Source: CAYMND01 sp964465065
GTDB lineage: Bacteria; Acidobacteriota; Aminicenantia; UBA2199
DNA length: 64,000 nt
Direction of reading: 5' to 3'
NCBI GenBank assembly: GCA_964465065.1
Contig: CAYXHZ010000005.1
Coordinates: 37,252 to 101,251, forward strand
Shown here: positions 35,393 to 44,529 of the stretch, piece by piece
Numbering within the stretch: position 1 is the first letter of the stretch
Layout: each line of letters opens with the position of its first letter
Translations under genes and position numbers: made by a program
The notes under the pieces: model-generated
The model's input: only the letters and a program-made list of their open reading frames with translations
What the model was told of the DNA's origin: nothing
The model's database searches: none

Positions 35393-35409
35393 CGCCAGTG
35401 AAAAACTGG

Positions 35410-35438
35410 TTGTCGAGCGCCGCTTTCCATACTACTAT
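35410..35438 (+). promoter_or_regulatory. possible promoter for the nitroreductase gene
   Basis: TTGTCG (35410-35415) and TACTAT (35433-35438) have a 17-base spacer and lie 58 bases before the nitroreductase start. Each matches the sigma-70 consensus at four of six positions. Confidence 0.4.
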
Positions 35439-35495
35439 GTCCTGATTTGCGAGGCATGGGCGGTGCGAATCCATGCAATCGAGGAGGTAATTGAA

Positions 35496-36116
35496 ATGGA
35501 ACTGTATAAAGTGATCGATAAACGGATGAGTTTCCGCAGCTTTTCCCCCGAACCCGTGCCGGTCGACGATCTGGCCGAACTGGTGCGCTGTGCCAGCCTG
35601 GCGCCCAGCATCAGCAACGCCCAGCCCTGGCGCTTCATCGCCGTCACCAACCCGGAACTGCTGCAGAAAATGTCGCAGGCGGTGCAGAAAAAAATAAACG
35701 AAATGTGGGGCATGGCGGCTGGCGAGCCCCGCCAGGCCGTTGAGCGTTTTTCGACCTTTTTCGCCGAGGCGCCGGCCCTGATCGCCGTAGTCGAACTGCC
35801 ATACCGCTCGGTGGCTGACAAACTGGGCGCGGAGTCGGGCATCGCTCACGAGGAACTCAACCGCATGCGTGGCTACCCGGCCGTTCAGAGTATCGGTGCG
35901 GCCGTGCAGAACATGCTGCTGCGGGCAACCGACATGGAGTACGGCAGCTGCTGGCTGTCGGGGATGATGGTCGCCCGGGAGGATCTGGAAAAGCTGCTCG
36001 GTATCGCGGAACCGGAACGCCTGGTGACGGCGGTGGTCATCGGCCGGCCCGGCCCCGATTACCCCGAACCCAAACCGCGCAAGCGAGTCGAGGAGATGCT
36101 TACCCTGATCGAGTAG
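35496..36116 (+). CDS. nitroreductase-family flavoprotein
   Basis: The 206-residue protein has the N-terminal FMN-binding pattern of the family (DKRMSFRSFSPEPV, then APSISNAQPWRFIAV) and the C-terminal GAAVQNMLLRATDMEYGSCWLSG helix and strand. Members reduce nitro compounds, quinones or enones with NAD(P)H. ATG 35496 is preceded by GAGGAGGT, whereas the GTG at 35463 has no site. It has its own promoter candidate, 103 bases after the bacillithiol operon. Substrate not inferable. Confidence 0.88.
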   Translation: MELYKVIDKRMSFRSFSPEPVPVDDLAELVRCASLAPSISNAQPWRFIAVTNPELLQKMSQAVQKKINEMWGMAAGEPRQAVERFSTFFAEAPALIAVVELPYRSVADKLGAESGIAHEELNRMRGYPAVQSIGAAVQNMLLRATDMEYGSCWLSGMMVAREDLEKLLGIAEPERLVTAVVIGRPGPDYPEPKPRKRVEEMLTLIE

Positions 36117-36165
36117 AGCCTGTCGTTGCGAATCCGCCTGACGGGGAGTGGACTTTAGCGGATTT

Positions 36166-36194
36166 TTGACTCCTGCCGGCCCAGGGGCTAGAAT
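36166..36194 (+). promoter_or_regulatory. strong sigma-70-like promoter
   Basis: TTGACT (36166-36171) and TAGAAT (36189-36194) are exactly 17 bases apart, 24 bases before the start of the membrane orphan at 36219. Each element differs from consensus at one base. Confidence 0.65.
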
Positions 36195-36218
36195 GTTGCC
36201 ATAGCTCAGGGAGGGACA

Positions 36219-38129
36219 ATGGCCCGACAGGTGGTCAAGTTCGCGGCGGTTTGCGCTGCGGCGGTATCGGTATGGCTGCTGGTCACCGCCTATATGGCCG
36301 GCTGGAAAAGCCCCGAGGCCGCGGTGAGTCTTCGTATCCTGCAGGAAAAATTCGCAGACATGAGTATCGGGCAGAAGCGTATGCTGCGGACCGTAGTGAA
36401 AAAATATCCTCTGCAGTCGCTGCTGGCGGCCCACAGATCCGGCTGGCAGGGTCTGCAGGAACTGCTGCGGAAGGGTCCGGACTATACCCTCGAGGTCCCG
36501 GCCCTGGCTTTCCAGGCCGCTTCAGCTCAGCTGGACAAGGTCGCGGCCATGTCGTTTATCGAGAACGGTACCAGCCTTTTGCAAGCCGTGGACCGGCTGG
36601 ATCCGCAATACGGCGAGAAACTGCTGCAGGATCTCAGGGAGTTGACTGCGGACGAATACGCCAACATGGCCTTCGATCCGTCCTATATCCTGATCGCGCC
36701 GCGGCTTTCACCCCGGCAACGCCATCAGTTCCGCCGCAATCAGAAGCTGCTGACTCCGTTGCTGACCCTGATCGAGCCACGGGAATGGGACCGCTTCATG
36801 GAGATGTTTGAACGGTCTCAACCACGGATCGGCGAGATTGTCCTTGATCCGGCTCTGGATGAGGAATACGCCTGGTCTTATATCCTCAACCGGGACCTGG
36901 TGCTGCAGGCGACCGGACGGGGTATTTCGGAACGGGACGCCGTCCATTTTCTGAAACTGAATGCGCAGACGGTTCGGGAAGCTGACAACGGGAAACCGGT
37001 CTGGATCGACGACCTGTCCGCGATGCAGACCTATGCGGCCGCGGCCGCTTCAGACGGGGAGCCGATGAGTCTGTTCGACTGGGCCTGTGCCGATCCATCC
37101 CTTTATTGGGCCATCACTCAGGACAACAACCCGGACAAGTCGGCTTCTTTTTTTCTCATGACCCGCTACGCCGGCAGTGAACTGCCCAATATCCTGCGCT
37201 TGCACTATGCAGCCGAGCCCAGGCTGCTGCAGTCGGCCCTGCAGGCCCTGCACCGCTTCGACAATTCCAGCGATCCCAGTCCGGAGCGCCGCAACCTCGC
37301 CTCCCGCTTCTTGAACCGCTACCAGAACGACGACCTGTTCAAAGATCTGCTGGCTCGGCACGGCGCCCTGCTGATTCCGGCCCTGGCTGTCGGCGGGGAG
37401 AAAGAACTGGCCCAAATCGCCGCCAACCCCAACGACATTTTCAAACACATCGACGAACAGGGCAAACCGCGCAGCACCTGGTGGCAGTACATCCCCGGGG
37501 GCAGCATAGTGGCCGTCGTCCGCGACTTGTCGGCCGGCCGGAGCGTGTCGACCGGCGAATGGGCCTGGGCCGCCTTCGACGCCGTGACCATCGTGGCCGT
37601 CACGGCCACTTCCGTCAAGGCCTTGTCCAGTGCCAAGGCCATCAGGGCCGCCCAACCGGTCGGCCGGGCGCTGACGCTTGGCGCCGCGGCCGCCCGGCAG
37701 GGGGCCTGGTCCCAACTCAAAATGCGGGCCCTGCCTTTGCTGGCGGCGTCCGGGAAAATAGCCCAGAAATCAGCGCTGGCGGTGTTGAATGTCGTGAAAA
37801 ACCATCCGGTCAAGGCTCTGGCCGGGGCCCTGGCGGTTTATTACTTCATCAACCCGGAGGCCCTGAACCGGCATTCCCGGCAGATCGGCCACATGGCCGC
37901 CGCCATTCCGATGGCCGCGGTCTCCGGCCTCTGGGACCAGGTCGCGAGTCAGCTGAACCGGAGTCCGATCCTGTCCTTTTTCTATTACCCGATCCTGATT
38001 CTTTTCTCCCTGCTGGTATTGGGTGTCATCCTGGCCGCACTCAAACACTATCTCAAACCGGTCTGGGCCATGTGGCTGCTGCTGTTCAAACCGTTCCGCA
38101 TGATCATCCGGAAAGTGAAAGCCCGCTGA
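36219..38129 (+). CDS. large membrane protein of unknown function
   Basis: I do not recognise this 636-residue protein. It has an N-terminal anchor (about 8-26), a long helical soluble region, and a hydrophobic C-terminal third. That third includes YIPGGSIVAVVRDL... GEWAWAAFDAVTIVAV (about 420-465), a segment near 530-545 and a strong helix near 585-612. The glycine/alanine-rich stretch after YIPGG resembles the pre-toxin regions seen in polymorphic toxins, but no toxin domain follows. The ribosome site GGGAGGG and a strong promoter mark it as a real, separately transcribed gene. Its 3' end overlaps the minus-strand gene 38104-39345 by 26 bases. Confidence 0.6.
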   Translation: MARQVVKFAAVCAAAVSVWLLVTAYMAGWKSPEAAVSLRILQEKFADMSIGQKRMLRTVVKKYPLQSLLAAHRSGWQGLQELLRKGPDYTLEVPALAFQAASAQLDKVAAMSFIENGTSLLQAVDRLDPQYGEKLLQDLRELTADEYANMAFDPSYILIAPRLSPRQRHQFRRNQKLLTPLLTLIEPREWDRFMEMFERSQPRIGEIVLDPALDEEYAWSYILNRDLVLQATGRGISERDAVHFLKLNAQTVREADNGKPVWIDDLSAMQTYAAAAASDGEPMSLFDWACADPSLYWAITQDNNPDKSASFFLMTRYAGSELPNILRLHYAAEPRLLQSALQALHRFDNSSDPSPERRNLASRFLNRYQNDDLFKDLLARHGALLIPALAVGGEKELAQIAANPNDIFKHIDEQGKPRSTWWQYIPGGSIVAVVRDLSAGRSVSTGEWAWAAFDAVTIVAVTATSVKALSSAKAIRAAQPVGRALTLGAAAARQGAWSQLKMRALPLLAASGKIAQKSALAVLNVVKNHPVKALAGALAVYYFINPEALNRHSRQIGHMAAAIPMAAVSGLWDQVASQLNRSPILSFFYYPILILFSLLVLGVILAALKHYLKPVWAMWLLLFKPFRMIIRKVKAR

Positions 38130-39345
38130 TTTTCCGAGTCTTGCCGCTTATGGCCAGAAAAGTCTGATAGTCGTGGTGGCGGTTCTCCAGGCTGGTCAGC
38201 TCGTTTTTAAGGGAGCCGCGCAGGGCCTGGGCCGAGTCGAGCTCATGGTGCAGTGCCGGACGGCGATCGTCCAGGACATGGTTCAGTTTACCCATGGCCA
38301 GCAGCTCCTTTTCACGCTTGTCGATGCGGTCGATGGCCAGTTCGAGTTCGCGGATGCGGGCGTTCTGGTCGGCGATCTGCCGCAGGCATTGACTGCGCTT
38401 GATGAACTGATCCGTTTCGTAGAGCTTGCGCAGCTCGTCGATGCGGATTTCACGGTCGCATTCCTCTGGCTTCCAGGCGCCGCCGACCACTTTTCGCACC
38501 GTATCGTCCACTTTGGCGAGCAGGTGCTGGCGCAATTGCCGGGATTCCCGTTCCAATCGGGGGTGGGGAGCCATTTCCAGCCCGAGTTTTTCCGCTCTGG
38601 CCAGCTGCTCCTGGTAGCGAATGGCCCGTTCGTAGGTCGGGGCGCGGGGAGGGGAGAGATCGGGGTAGAGGGTTTTAAACCTCATTCTGTTATTAATTAT
38701 TTCGTTCTTATAAAAAAATATCTTCTTTGAAAGCTCGTTTAAACGATCAATGCAATTCTTGGCATGTGCAGGCACAGTGATTTGCGCTTGTAAACGTTGC
38801 AAATCTTGAACTTGAGAAAGGTAGGCATGATAGTTACGGGTAAGTGTATATATTTTTCGATGTAAATCAAAAGCCTCACCAGATTTCGAATCAAGGCGAT
38901 TATGGGTAAGCCTAAGCTCATTGGATTTCATTATACCCAGGGTGTAATCTTTTTGGTGGCAGCCGGCAATATAGCCTGCAATGTGAATCTGTTCTGAGCC
39001 CCCTAGACCATATTGAGGGTTCATTTTAACTTGTCCGTATGCTACACGGACCTCTCGAGTAGTGATAAAAAGAGTAGCTTTGATTCTATAATCGTATTCT
39101 GTTGCTGCCTGCTTGGATTCTTTTGTGATTCTGGGGGCTATCTGGTATAGGCCAGACAGTTGGCTTGCATCCCTTCTGCAACGTAGGTATTCCAGCCAAG
39201 GGATGAAATATCCAGAACTGGAAGGTTCCAGCTTGACCAATCTAGTTCCAGGCGGAAGGATTTTAATTTTGTATTTATCAATACCTGGAAAAGCATCACC
39301 ACCTTGTTCGGCTTTAGCAATCTTTATCAATTCCTGATCGGTCAT
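38104..39345 (-). CDS. orphan protein with coiled-coil C-terminal half; weak TNT-toxin-like N-terminal region
   Basis: The 413-residue protein has two unlike parts. Residues 1-~220 are encoded by AT-rich DNA and include LPPGTRLVKLEPSSSGYF and YGQVKMNPQYGLGGSEQIHI, which by eye recall the strand/loop pattern of TNT-type NAD-glycohydrolase toxins (low confidence). Residues ~220-413 are GC-rich in coding, charged and coiled-coil. It starts inside the stop of the upstream minus-strand gene (ATGA). No signal peptide or transport marker is present. A contact-dependent or type VI-linked role is speculation. Confidence 0.5.
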   Translation of the reverse strand: MTDQELIKIAKAEQGGDAFPGIDKYKIKILPPGTRLVKLEPSSSGYFIPWLEYLRCRRDASQLSGLYQIAPRITKESKQAATEYDYRIKATLFITTREVRVAYGQVKMNPQYGLGGSEQIHIAGYIAGCHQKDYTLGIMKSNELRLTHNRLDSKSGEAFDLHRKIYTLTRNYHAYLSQVQDLQRLQAQITVPAHAKNCIDRLNELSKKIFFYKNEIINNRMRFKTLYPDLSPPRAPTYERAIRYQEQLARAEKLGLEMAPHPRLERESRQLRQHLLAKVDDTVRKVVGGAWKPEECDREIRIDELRKLYETDQFIKRSQCLRQIADQNARIRELELAIDRIDKREKELLAMGKLNHVLDDRRPALHHELDSAQALRGSLKNELTSLENRHHDYQTFLAISGKTRKISGLSLSG

Positions 39346-39540
39346 GGTATCGCAAATTCATCATTATCATCATCGTCGTCATCGTTATCAGGAGTGCTTG
39401 AGTTTCTGTAGTAATCATCATCTTCTTCATCTTCATCTTCATCATCAGTGATTTCAGAAATATTTGCATAAGAATCGTTAAGTGAATCTATTGATTCATA
39501 TAATGGGCGGTTATCAGGAGTGAAAGTAGGATCGAATTGC
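38690..39540. other. AT-rich composition block across two overlapping genes
   Basis: Counting three 60-base lines inside the block gives 27% GC (38701-38760), 37% (38821-38880) and 30% (39421-39480), against 55% for 38401-38460 just outside. The block covers the N-terminal half of the 413-residue gene and the C-terminal end of the 220-residue gene, while the outer halves of both genes match the rest of the window. Confidence 0.7.
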
Positions 39541-40004
39541 CATGTTGCAATACTCAGTATGATCTGAGCATCCGGATTGTGGACGAAAGAGCAGGTCGAG
39601 GAAATTGTGCCCCAATCGAACTCGAAACCGAGCTCTCGGCCTCCTTCCAGACGGTTCTGAAGCTGTGTGGCCAGGAAACGGTCATTTTTTTCTTTGATCG
39701 TCAGCAGATAATCGTTTTGGCTGACATCGGCCGGCCACTCGGGCCAGTCGTAGAATTCCGCCTGGCTCATGACGATGTCGCACAGGAAGTCGTGGTGATC
39801 GAACCTGAGCAGCATCGCCATCGGAAAGCCGTCGATATCCTGCACCTTGAGGTTGCAGAGCTGATTGTGTCGGTCCGCCTTGTAGGCTTCGTTGAGCAGT
39901 TCGTTCTGATACAGAACCGACCGCTCGAAATCGGCGTGGGTCATGCCCGGCCACAACGCTTTGCCTTCACCCCATGACAATCTTCCGGTCTTGACGTCCA
40001 GCAT
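39342..40004 (-). CDS. orphan protein with acidic tail, possible partner or immunity protein
   Basis: The 220-residue protein begins at ATG 40004 with GGGAGGG upstream. The first 155 residues (WGEGKALWPGMTHADFERS ... ) look like a compact cytoplasmic domain reminiscent of small immunity-type proteins found near toxins. The last 65 residues are AT-rich in coding and extremely acidic (runs of D and E). Its stop overlaps the start of the 413-residue gene by ATGA, so the two are probably made together. Function is unknown; the immunity idea rests on pattern and position only. Confidence 0.5.
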   Translation of the reverse strand: MLDVKTGRLSWGEGKALWPGMTHADFERSVLYQNELLNEAYKADRHNQLCNLKVQDIDGFPMAMLLRFDHHDFLCDIVMSQAEFYDWPEWPADVSQNDYLLTIKEKNDRFLATQLQNRLEGGRELGFEFDWGTISSTCSFVHNPDAQIILSIATWQFDPTFTPDNRPLYESIDSLNDSYANISEITDDEDEDEEDDDYYRNSSTPDNDDDDDDNDEFAIP

Positions 40005-40027
40005 CCTGCCCTCCCCTTTTCATGTAA

Positions 40028-40033
40028 ATTATA
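40028..40033 (-). promoter_or_regulatory. possible -10 element for the orphan pair
   Basis: A TATAAT on the minus strand lies 23 bases upstream of ATG 40004 within an AT-rich gap. No convincing -35 was found. The remaining 40005-40294 gap contains no gene that I can support. Confidence 0.35.
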
Positions 40034-40294
40034 ATAACTATAGCTCTCGAAAAATGAAAAATCAAGCCGATTCTGATAAAAAAACAACTTCGATTGGAGA
40101 ATCAGCGTCGTATGCCGGGTTTACCGTATGACCGCCATATTTCATATTTTTTTGGTGTAGGCGCCAGATCATCGGTCGGAGAGTTACATCGCCAACCATG
40201 TCATGAATTTGACCGTTCACCGTTGACATTGGCCGCCCATGGGCTTACCATCCCTTTCAGAGGGACAAACCGCCATCGAAGAGAGAGGTACGAC

Positions 40295-41728
40295 GTGCTG
40301 GCCGAACTGAAGGAAAAAATCTGGGGAATCCTGCGCGATCAGGATGTGTCCCTGGTGATGATCGTCGACTGTGACGGACAGATCCTGTGGCGGCGCGGCC
40401 GGTCGATTCCGGGCAACACGGTTTCCGGGGGCGAGGGCTTCTCCAAGTCGGCCCTGCAGCGGATCGCCGACATCGACAGCCACTACCTGGAAGAGAACGC
40501 CGTCATCCAGCTCTGCGGGGACAGTCTGTCGCAATCGGCCCGAGTGCTGCGGATCAGATCGGTGCTGGTCATCCCCCTCGCGGACGGTTTTTCCCTGTAC
40601 GTCGATTCCGGAACCCGGGAACGTTTCGCCGATCAGGACATCACACTGTTCCGGGCTCTGGGCGACCTGCTGTCCACCCATCTGGACCGCATCCACCAGT
40701 CCCAGCAAATGCCCGGGGGTATCGTCGGCGACAGCCAGGCCATGGCCAAGGTGAAGAAGCTGGTTCTGCAATACGCCATAGAGGAAGATCCGGTTCTGCT
40801 CTGCGGCGAGACCGGTGTCGGCAAGAACCACCTGGCCGAACTGATCCACCAGTACTCCGGACGCAAGGGCCGCCTGGTGACCATCAACACGCCATCCATT
40901 CCTGAAACTCTTCTTGAATCGGAGCTTTTCGGCTGCCGTAAGGGAGCCTATTCCGGTGCACTGGAAAACCGGAAGGGCCTGGTGGCCGAGGCCGAGGGCG
41001 GGACGCTGTTTCTGGACGAGATCTCCGAGATTCCTCTGGCTGTCCAGGCCAGACTGCTGGCCTTCATCGAACGCAAGAGGTACCGGCCGGTGGGCGAAAG
41101 CCGCGAGCTGCAGGCGGATGTGCGCATTATCGCCGCCAGCAACCGGGTCCTGGTCGACGAGGTCAACGGCGGCCGTTTCCGCCGCGACCTGTTTTACCGT
41201 CTGAACGCCCTGCCGATCACCGTTCCGCCTCTGCGACGGCGCCGCGAGGACATCGACGCCCTGGTCGTCGCCTACGGCAGTTTGCTGCGCGGTGCCGTTC
41301 TGGATGAGGACTGCCGGACCCTGCTCCGCAACCATGATTGGCCGGGCAATGTGCGGGAACTGATACAGGTGCTCAAACGCTGCGGCCTGATGTGTGCGGA
41401 TTTACCAGCGTTGACGGCCTTGCGCGAGATTTTGGGTGAAGGTGTCGCCGCGCCCGACAACCCGACCGATTCCGACGGCTGGATGGCCGGCTACGAGGAT
41501 GACATGACCCGCGGTCTCTCCTTCTGGCAGGGGCCGTGGCGGGATTTTCTCGATCGGCGGCTCAATCAGGTCCAGTTGCGCAGATTTTTGCAGAAACGTT
41601 TTCAGGAGCACGATTCGCTCAAGACCCTGGCCGACAGCCTGAACATCACGGCCGACGAATATCCGCGTTTCGTGTCGGCCCTGCACAAGTACGAGATTCA
41701 TCCGCTGCGGAAAGGCAGAACAACATGA
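40295..41728 (+). CDS. sigma-54-dependent transcriptional activator with GAF-like sensor
   Basis: The 477-residue protein starts at GTG 40295 with GAGAGAGG in front; the open frame back to 40094 is not supported. Residues 1-~150 resemble a GAF sensor. The AAA+ domain has Walker A GETGVGKN, Walker B GGTLFLDEISEIP and a GAFTGA-position loop reading GAYSGA (217-222), conservative changes in the sigma-54 contact loop. A DWPGNVREL motif and a C-terminal helical DNA-binding end follow. It overlaps the TPR-kinase gene by ATGA, so the kinase probably controls it or shares its signal. No -24/-12 promoter was recognised nearby. Confidence 0.88.
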   Translation: MLAELKEKIWGILRDQDVSLVMIVDCDGQILWRRGRSIPGNTVSGGEGFSKSALQRIADIDSHYLEENAVIQLCGDSLSQSARVLRIRSVLVIPLADGFSLYVDSGTRERFADQDITLFRALGDLLSTHLDRIHQSQQMPGGIVGDSQAMAKVKKLVLQYAIEEDPVLLCGETGVGKNHLAELIHQYSGRKGRLVTINTPSIPETLLESELFGCRKGAYSGALENRKGLVAEAEGGTLFLDEISEIPLAVQARLLAFIERKRYRPVGESRELQADVRIIAASNRVLVDEVNGGRFRRDLFYRLNALPITVPPLRRRREDIDALVVAYGSLLRGAVLDEDCRTLLRNHDWPGNVRELIQVLKRCGLMCADLPALTALREILGEGVAAPDNPTDSDGWMAGYEDDMTRGLSFWQGPWRDFLDRRLNQVQLRRFLQKRFQEHDSLKTLADSLNITADEYPRFVSALHKYEIHPLRKGRTT

Positions 41729-43974
41729 CTGAAAGGGAGGGGAAAATTCGCAACAAACTGGCGATCGTGTTTTGCTTATGTATGTATTGTCTGCCTGGTT
41801 ACGGCGGTGAACCACCCGTTCGGCAAACGGTCGGGGAAATCGAGCACAGGCTGAAGACCGCTCCGGAACCGGACAAGGCCGCTTTGCTCAACCAGCTGGC
41901 CGCCATGATGGTCAGACAGGATGCTGCCAGGGCACTGCAGTATTCCGCTTTGGCTCTGGATCAGGCAAAAAAAAGCGATCAAAAAAAGGAGGCGGCTCAG
42001 GCCATCAAGGGCCAGGGCGTCGCTTTGATGGTGATGGAACGGTTCCAGGAGAGCTTGGCGGAATTTGAAAGAGCGGAAGCTTTGTTTTCGGAAATCGGTG
42101 AATCCGGAGAGAGAGCCCGTTGCCTGGGGTACTCGGCGATGGTCCTGTCGGGCTCGGGAAGACTCCGTGAGGCGGTACTGCGTGCTGAACAGGCCTTGCG
42201 CATATTTCGCGATGCGGATGACCAAAAGGGAATCGCCGCCGCCACCAACAACCTGGGCAGCTATCTGACCGAACTGGGAGAATACCAGGCGGCATTGAAG
42301 TATCACCTGGAATCTTTGCATATCGAGCAGGTCATCGACCGTAAAATCGGTATCGCCAACAACCTCAACAGTCTAGGGAATCTATACAGTAAACTGGGTG
42401 AACATCTCAAGGCACGTGATCATTATCAACGTTCCTTGCCTCTGTTTATGGAACTTGGCGACAAGGTCAGCGCTTCGTTGGTCATCAACAATATCGGCAT
42501 CACTCTGGAAAGGACCGGTGACGACGAACAAGCCTTGAAACAGTACCGACAGGCTTTGGAAATGGCCAGGGAAACCGAAATCCTCAGTACTCAGTCGAAT
42601 CCTCTGAACAATATAGGGGTTATTTTGGTCAAACGGGGAAAATACGAGGAGGCCCTGCAGAAATTCAAACAGGCGCTGGGAATCAGGCAAAAACTCGGGC
42701 AGAAAGCCGATCTGATTTTGGCGTATCACAATATTGCGGAAGTGTACCTCAAAATGGGACGCTCCGCCCAGGCCTTGGAGTATTTGCAGGACGCATTGGC
42801 AATCGCCCGGGAGGTCAAGTCCAATTCCTCTTTGGCCATGGTGTACCGCTTGATGGCTACGGCCTTTCACGATATGGGCCGGGAGCGGGAAGCCTATGAA
42901 CATCAGGTTCTGTACAGCGACATGAGCGCAACCGTTCTGGATGAGCAGAAAAACAAGGCCATCGCCGAGATGGAGGCCGGTTACAGCCTGGATCAGAAGG
43001 AAAAGGAACTGGTTCTGCTCAAGAGGGACCGGGAACTGCAGCGGCTGCAGCTGGTCGGAACCCGGCAGCGGTTTTACATCGCCGCTCTGGCCGCACTGCT
43101 GGCCGTCATCGGCCTTTTCTGGCTGGGCAAACGCTACCGGCGCCTGTTCGTCTTTTGGAAAAAACGGAGTTATATCAGCCATTATCAGATGGGGGAGAGG
43201 CTGGGCGGCGGTGGCATCGGCGATGTCTACAAAGCCTACTCGGTCCGCGACGCCGGCCTACCGGTGGCCCTCAAACTGTTGCGCGAGGAGTCTTCCCGCG
43301 ATCCGCTGCTGCGCAAACGTTTTCTCAACGAGGCCAAGGTGATCGACAGTCTGGATCATCCCAACATCGTCCGGGTGCTGGAACGCGGCGAGACCAACGA
43401 CCGGCTGTTTTTGGCCATGGAATTCATCGACGGCCGGACCCTGACCGATATCATCCGCGACAACCCGCGTCTGCCGGTCGGGTTCTGCGTCGAGGTGATG
43501 CGCCAGCTGCTGGACGCCGTCGAGACCCTGCACCTTCAAGGCATTCTGCACCGTGACCTCAAGCCCGACAACGTCATGGTTCTGGGCGGGCGGATCGATA
43601 TGCCGCAGGTGAAGTTGATGGATTTCGACCTGGCCCGCGACCTGCGCCTGACCCCGCTGACCCAGACCGGCGAGCTGCTCGGGACTCTGCCCTACATGCC
43701 GCCGGAGCGAATCAGCGGACAGATCTGCAACGAAGCCGGCGACCTCTACTCCCTGGGTGTACTCTTCTACGAGATGCTGACCGGCGAAAAGCCCTTTCCG
43801 GCCGATACGCCGGTGCAGGTCATGCAGCAGGTACTGGATTTACCTCCCGTCCCCGCCCGGCGTCTGCGCGGCGATATCTCCGAGCGGCTCGACGTTTTGG
43901 TGTCGTCACTTCTCGATAAAGACATGGCTTTGAGGCCTGACATACCCAGCATCCGCGCTTTGCTGACAGTCTGA
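41725..43974 (+). CDS. TPR receptor Ser/Thr protein kinase
   Basis: The 749-residue protein has a signal-like N-terminus, about ten TPR-type repeats (about 40-400), a membrane helix (about 450-470) and a Hanks-type kinase. Kinase motifs are the glycine loop LGGGGIGDVYKAY (from 493), lysine K517, HRDLKPDN (H609-D611) and, in place of DFG, DFD (633-635), followed by TLPYMPPE. The aspartate that binds metal is kept. Order suggests periplasmic TPRs and a cytoplasmic kinase. The start ATG sits in the stop of the sigma-54 activator gene, so phosphorylation of that activator is a natural hypothesis. Confidence 0.87.
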   Translation: MTEREGKIRNKLAIVFCLCMYCLPGYGGEPPVRQTVGEIEHRLKTAPEPDKAALLNQLAAMMVRQDAARALQYSALALDQAKKSDQKKEAAQAIKGQGVALMVMERFQESLAEFERAEALFSEIGESGERARCLGYSAMVLSGSGRLREAVLRAEQALRIFRDADDQKGIAAATNNLGSYLTELGEYQAALKYHLESLHIEQVIDRKIGIANNLNSLGNLYSKLGEHLKARDHYQRSLPLFMELGDKVSASLVINNIGITLERTGDDEQALKQYRQALEMARETEILSTQSNPLNNIGVILVKRGKYEEALQKFKQALGIRQKLGQKADLILAYHNIAEVYLKMGRSAQALEYLQDALAIAREVKSNSSLAMVYRLMATAFHDMGREREAYEHQVLYSDMSATVLDEQKNKAIAEMEAGYSLDQKEKELVLLKRDRELQRLQLVGTRQRFYIAALAALLAVIGLFWLGKRYRRLFVFWKKRSYISHYQMGERLGGGGIGDVYKAYSVRDAGLPVALKLLREESSRDPLLRKRFLNEAKVIDSLDHPNIVRVLERGETNDRLFLAMEFIDGRTLTDIIRDNPRLPVGFCVEVMRQLLDAVETLHLQGILHRDLKPDNVMVLGGRIDMPQVKLMDFDLARDLRLTPLTQTGELLGTLPYMPPERISGQICNEAGDLYSLGVLFYEMLTGEKPFPADTPVQVMQQVLDLPPVPARRLRGDISERLDVLVSSLLDKDMALRPDIPSIRALLTV

Positions 43975-44115
43975 CGGGCATACCTGACCGGGTATACGGA
44001 TAGTCTCCGGGGTAGCCGCGTTACGGATTCAGTCGCTTCCATCCAGTGAAAATGACCGATAGATAAGCATAAATATTTTTCATGCACTTTGGTATCTGAT
44101 TTGCAGAGCAAGCGC

Positions 44116-44529
44116 ATGATAAAACCCGGCAGCGTTGACCGTGTCGCCCATTTGCCTCTCCTGTCTCTGCTCTTGGGGACGATGCCGGAATGCGTCCGCC
44201 TGCTGCAGCGGCAGCGGTTCGCTTATTGCCGGGCCAACCTGGAATTCGCCGCTTGGATGAATCTGACCGGCTGGGCAGATGTGCAGCGGAGCTTGTGGAA
44301 GAGGGGACTTACCTGCTGGGTCCAAGAAGGGCAGGCCTGTCTGTGGTGCTACGGCGCAGGCCAGATCGAGGAAGACGAGCTGTTCGCTTTTTGCCGGCTG
44401 CTGTGGGAGTCCGGCGAGTACGGTCAGAAGCTGCGTCTGCTCCTGCATCGCCGGGATCGTCCCCATCAGCTGCTGGTCATATCCAAGCGTGATTTTTTTC
44501 ATACAGAGGAAAGGAGGATGGCACAATGA
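44116..44529 (+). CDS. small protein of unknown function
   Basis: The frame runs from TTG 44089 or ATG 44116; the latter gives 137 residues. It has several cysteines and tryptophans (CRANLEFAAWMNLTGWADVQ, TCWVQEGQACLWCYG) and a helical C-terminus. No signal peptide is visible. The reason to accept it is the ATGA overlap with the outer-membrane-like gene at 44526, whose ribosome site (AAAGGAGG) is inside this gene's end. I do not recognise a family. Confidence 0.5.
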   Translation: MIKPGSVDRVAHLPLLSLLLGTMPECVRLLQRQRFAYCRANLEFAAWMNLTGWADVQRSLWKRGLTCWVQEGQACLWCYGAGQIEEDELFAFCRLLWESGEYGQKLRLLLHRRDRPHQLLVISKRDFFHTEERRMAQ

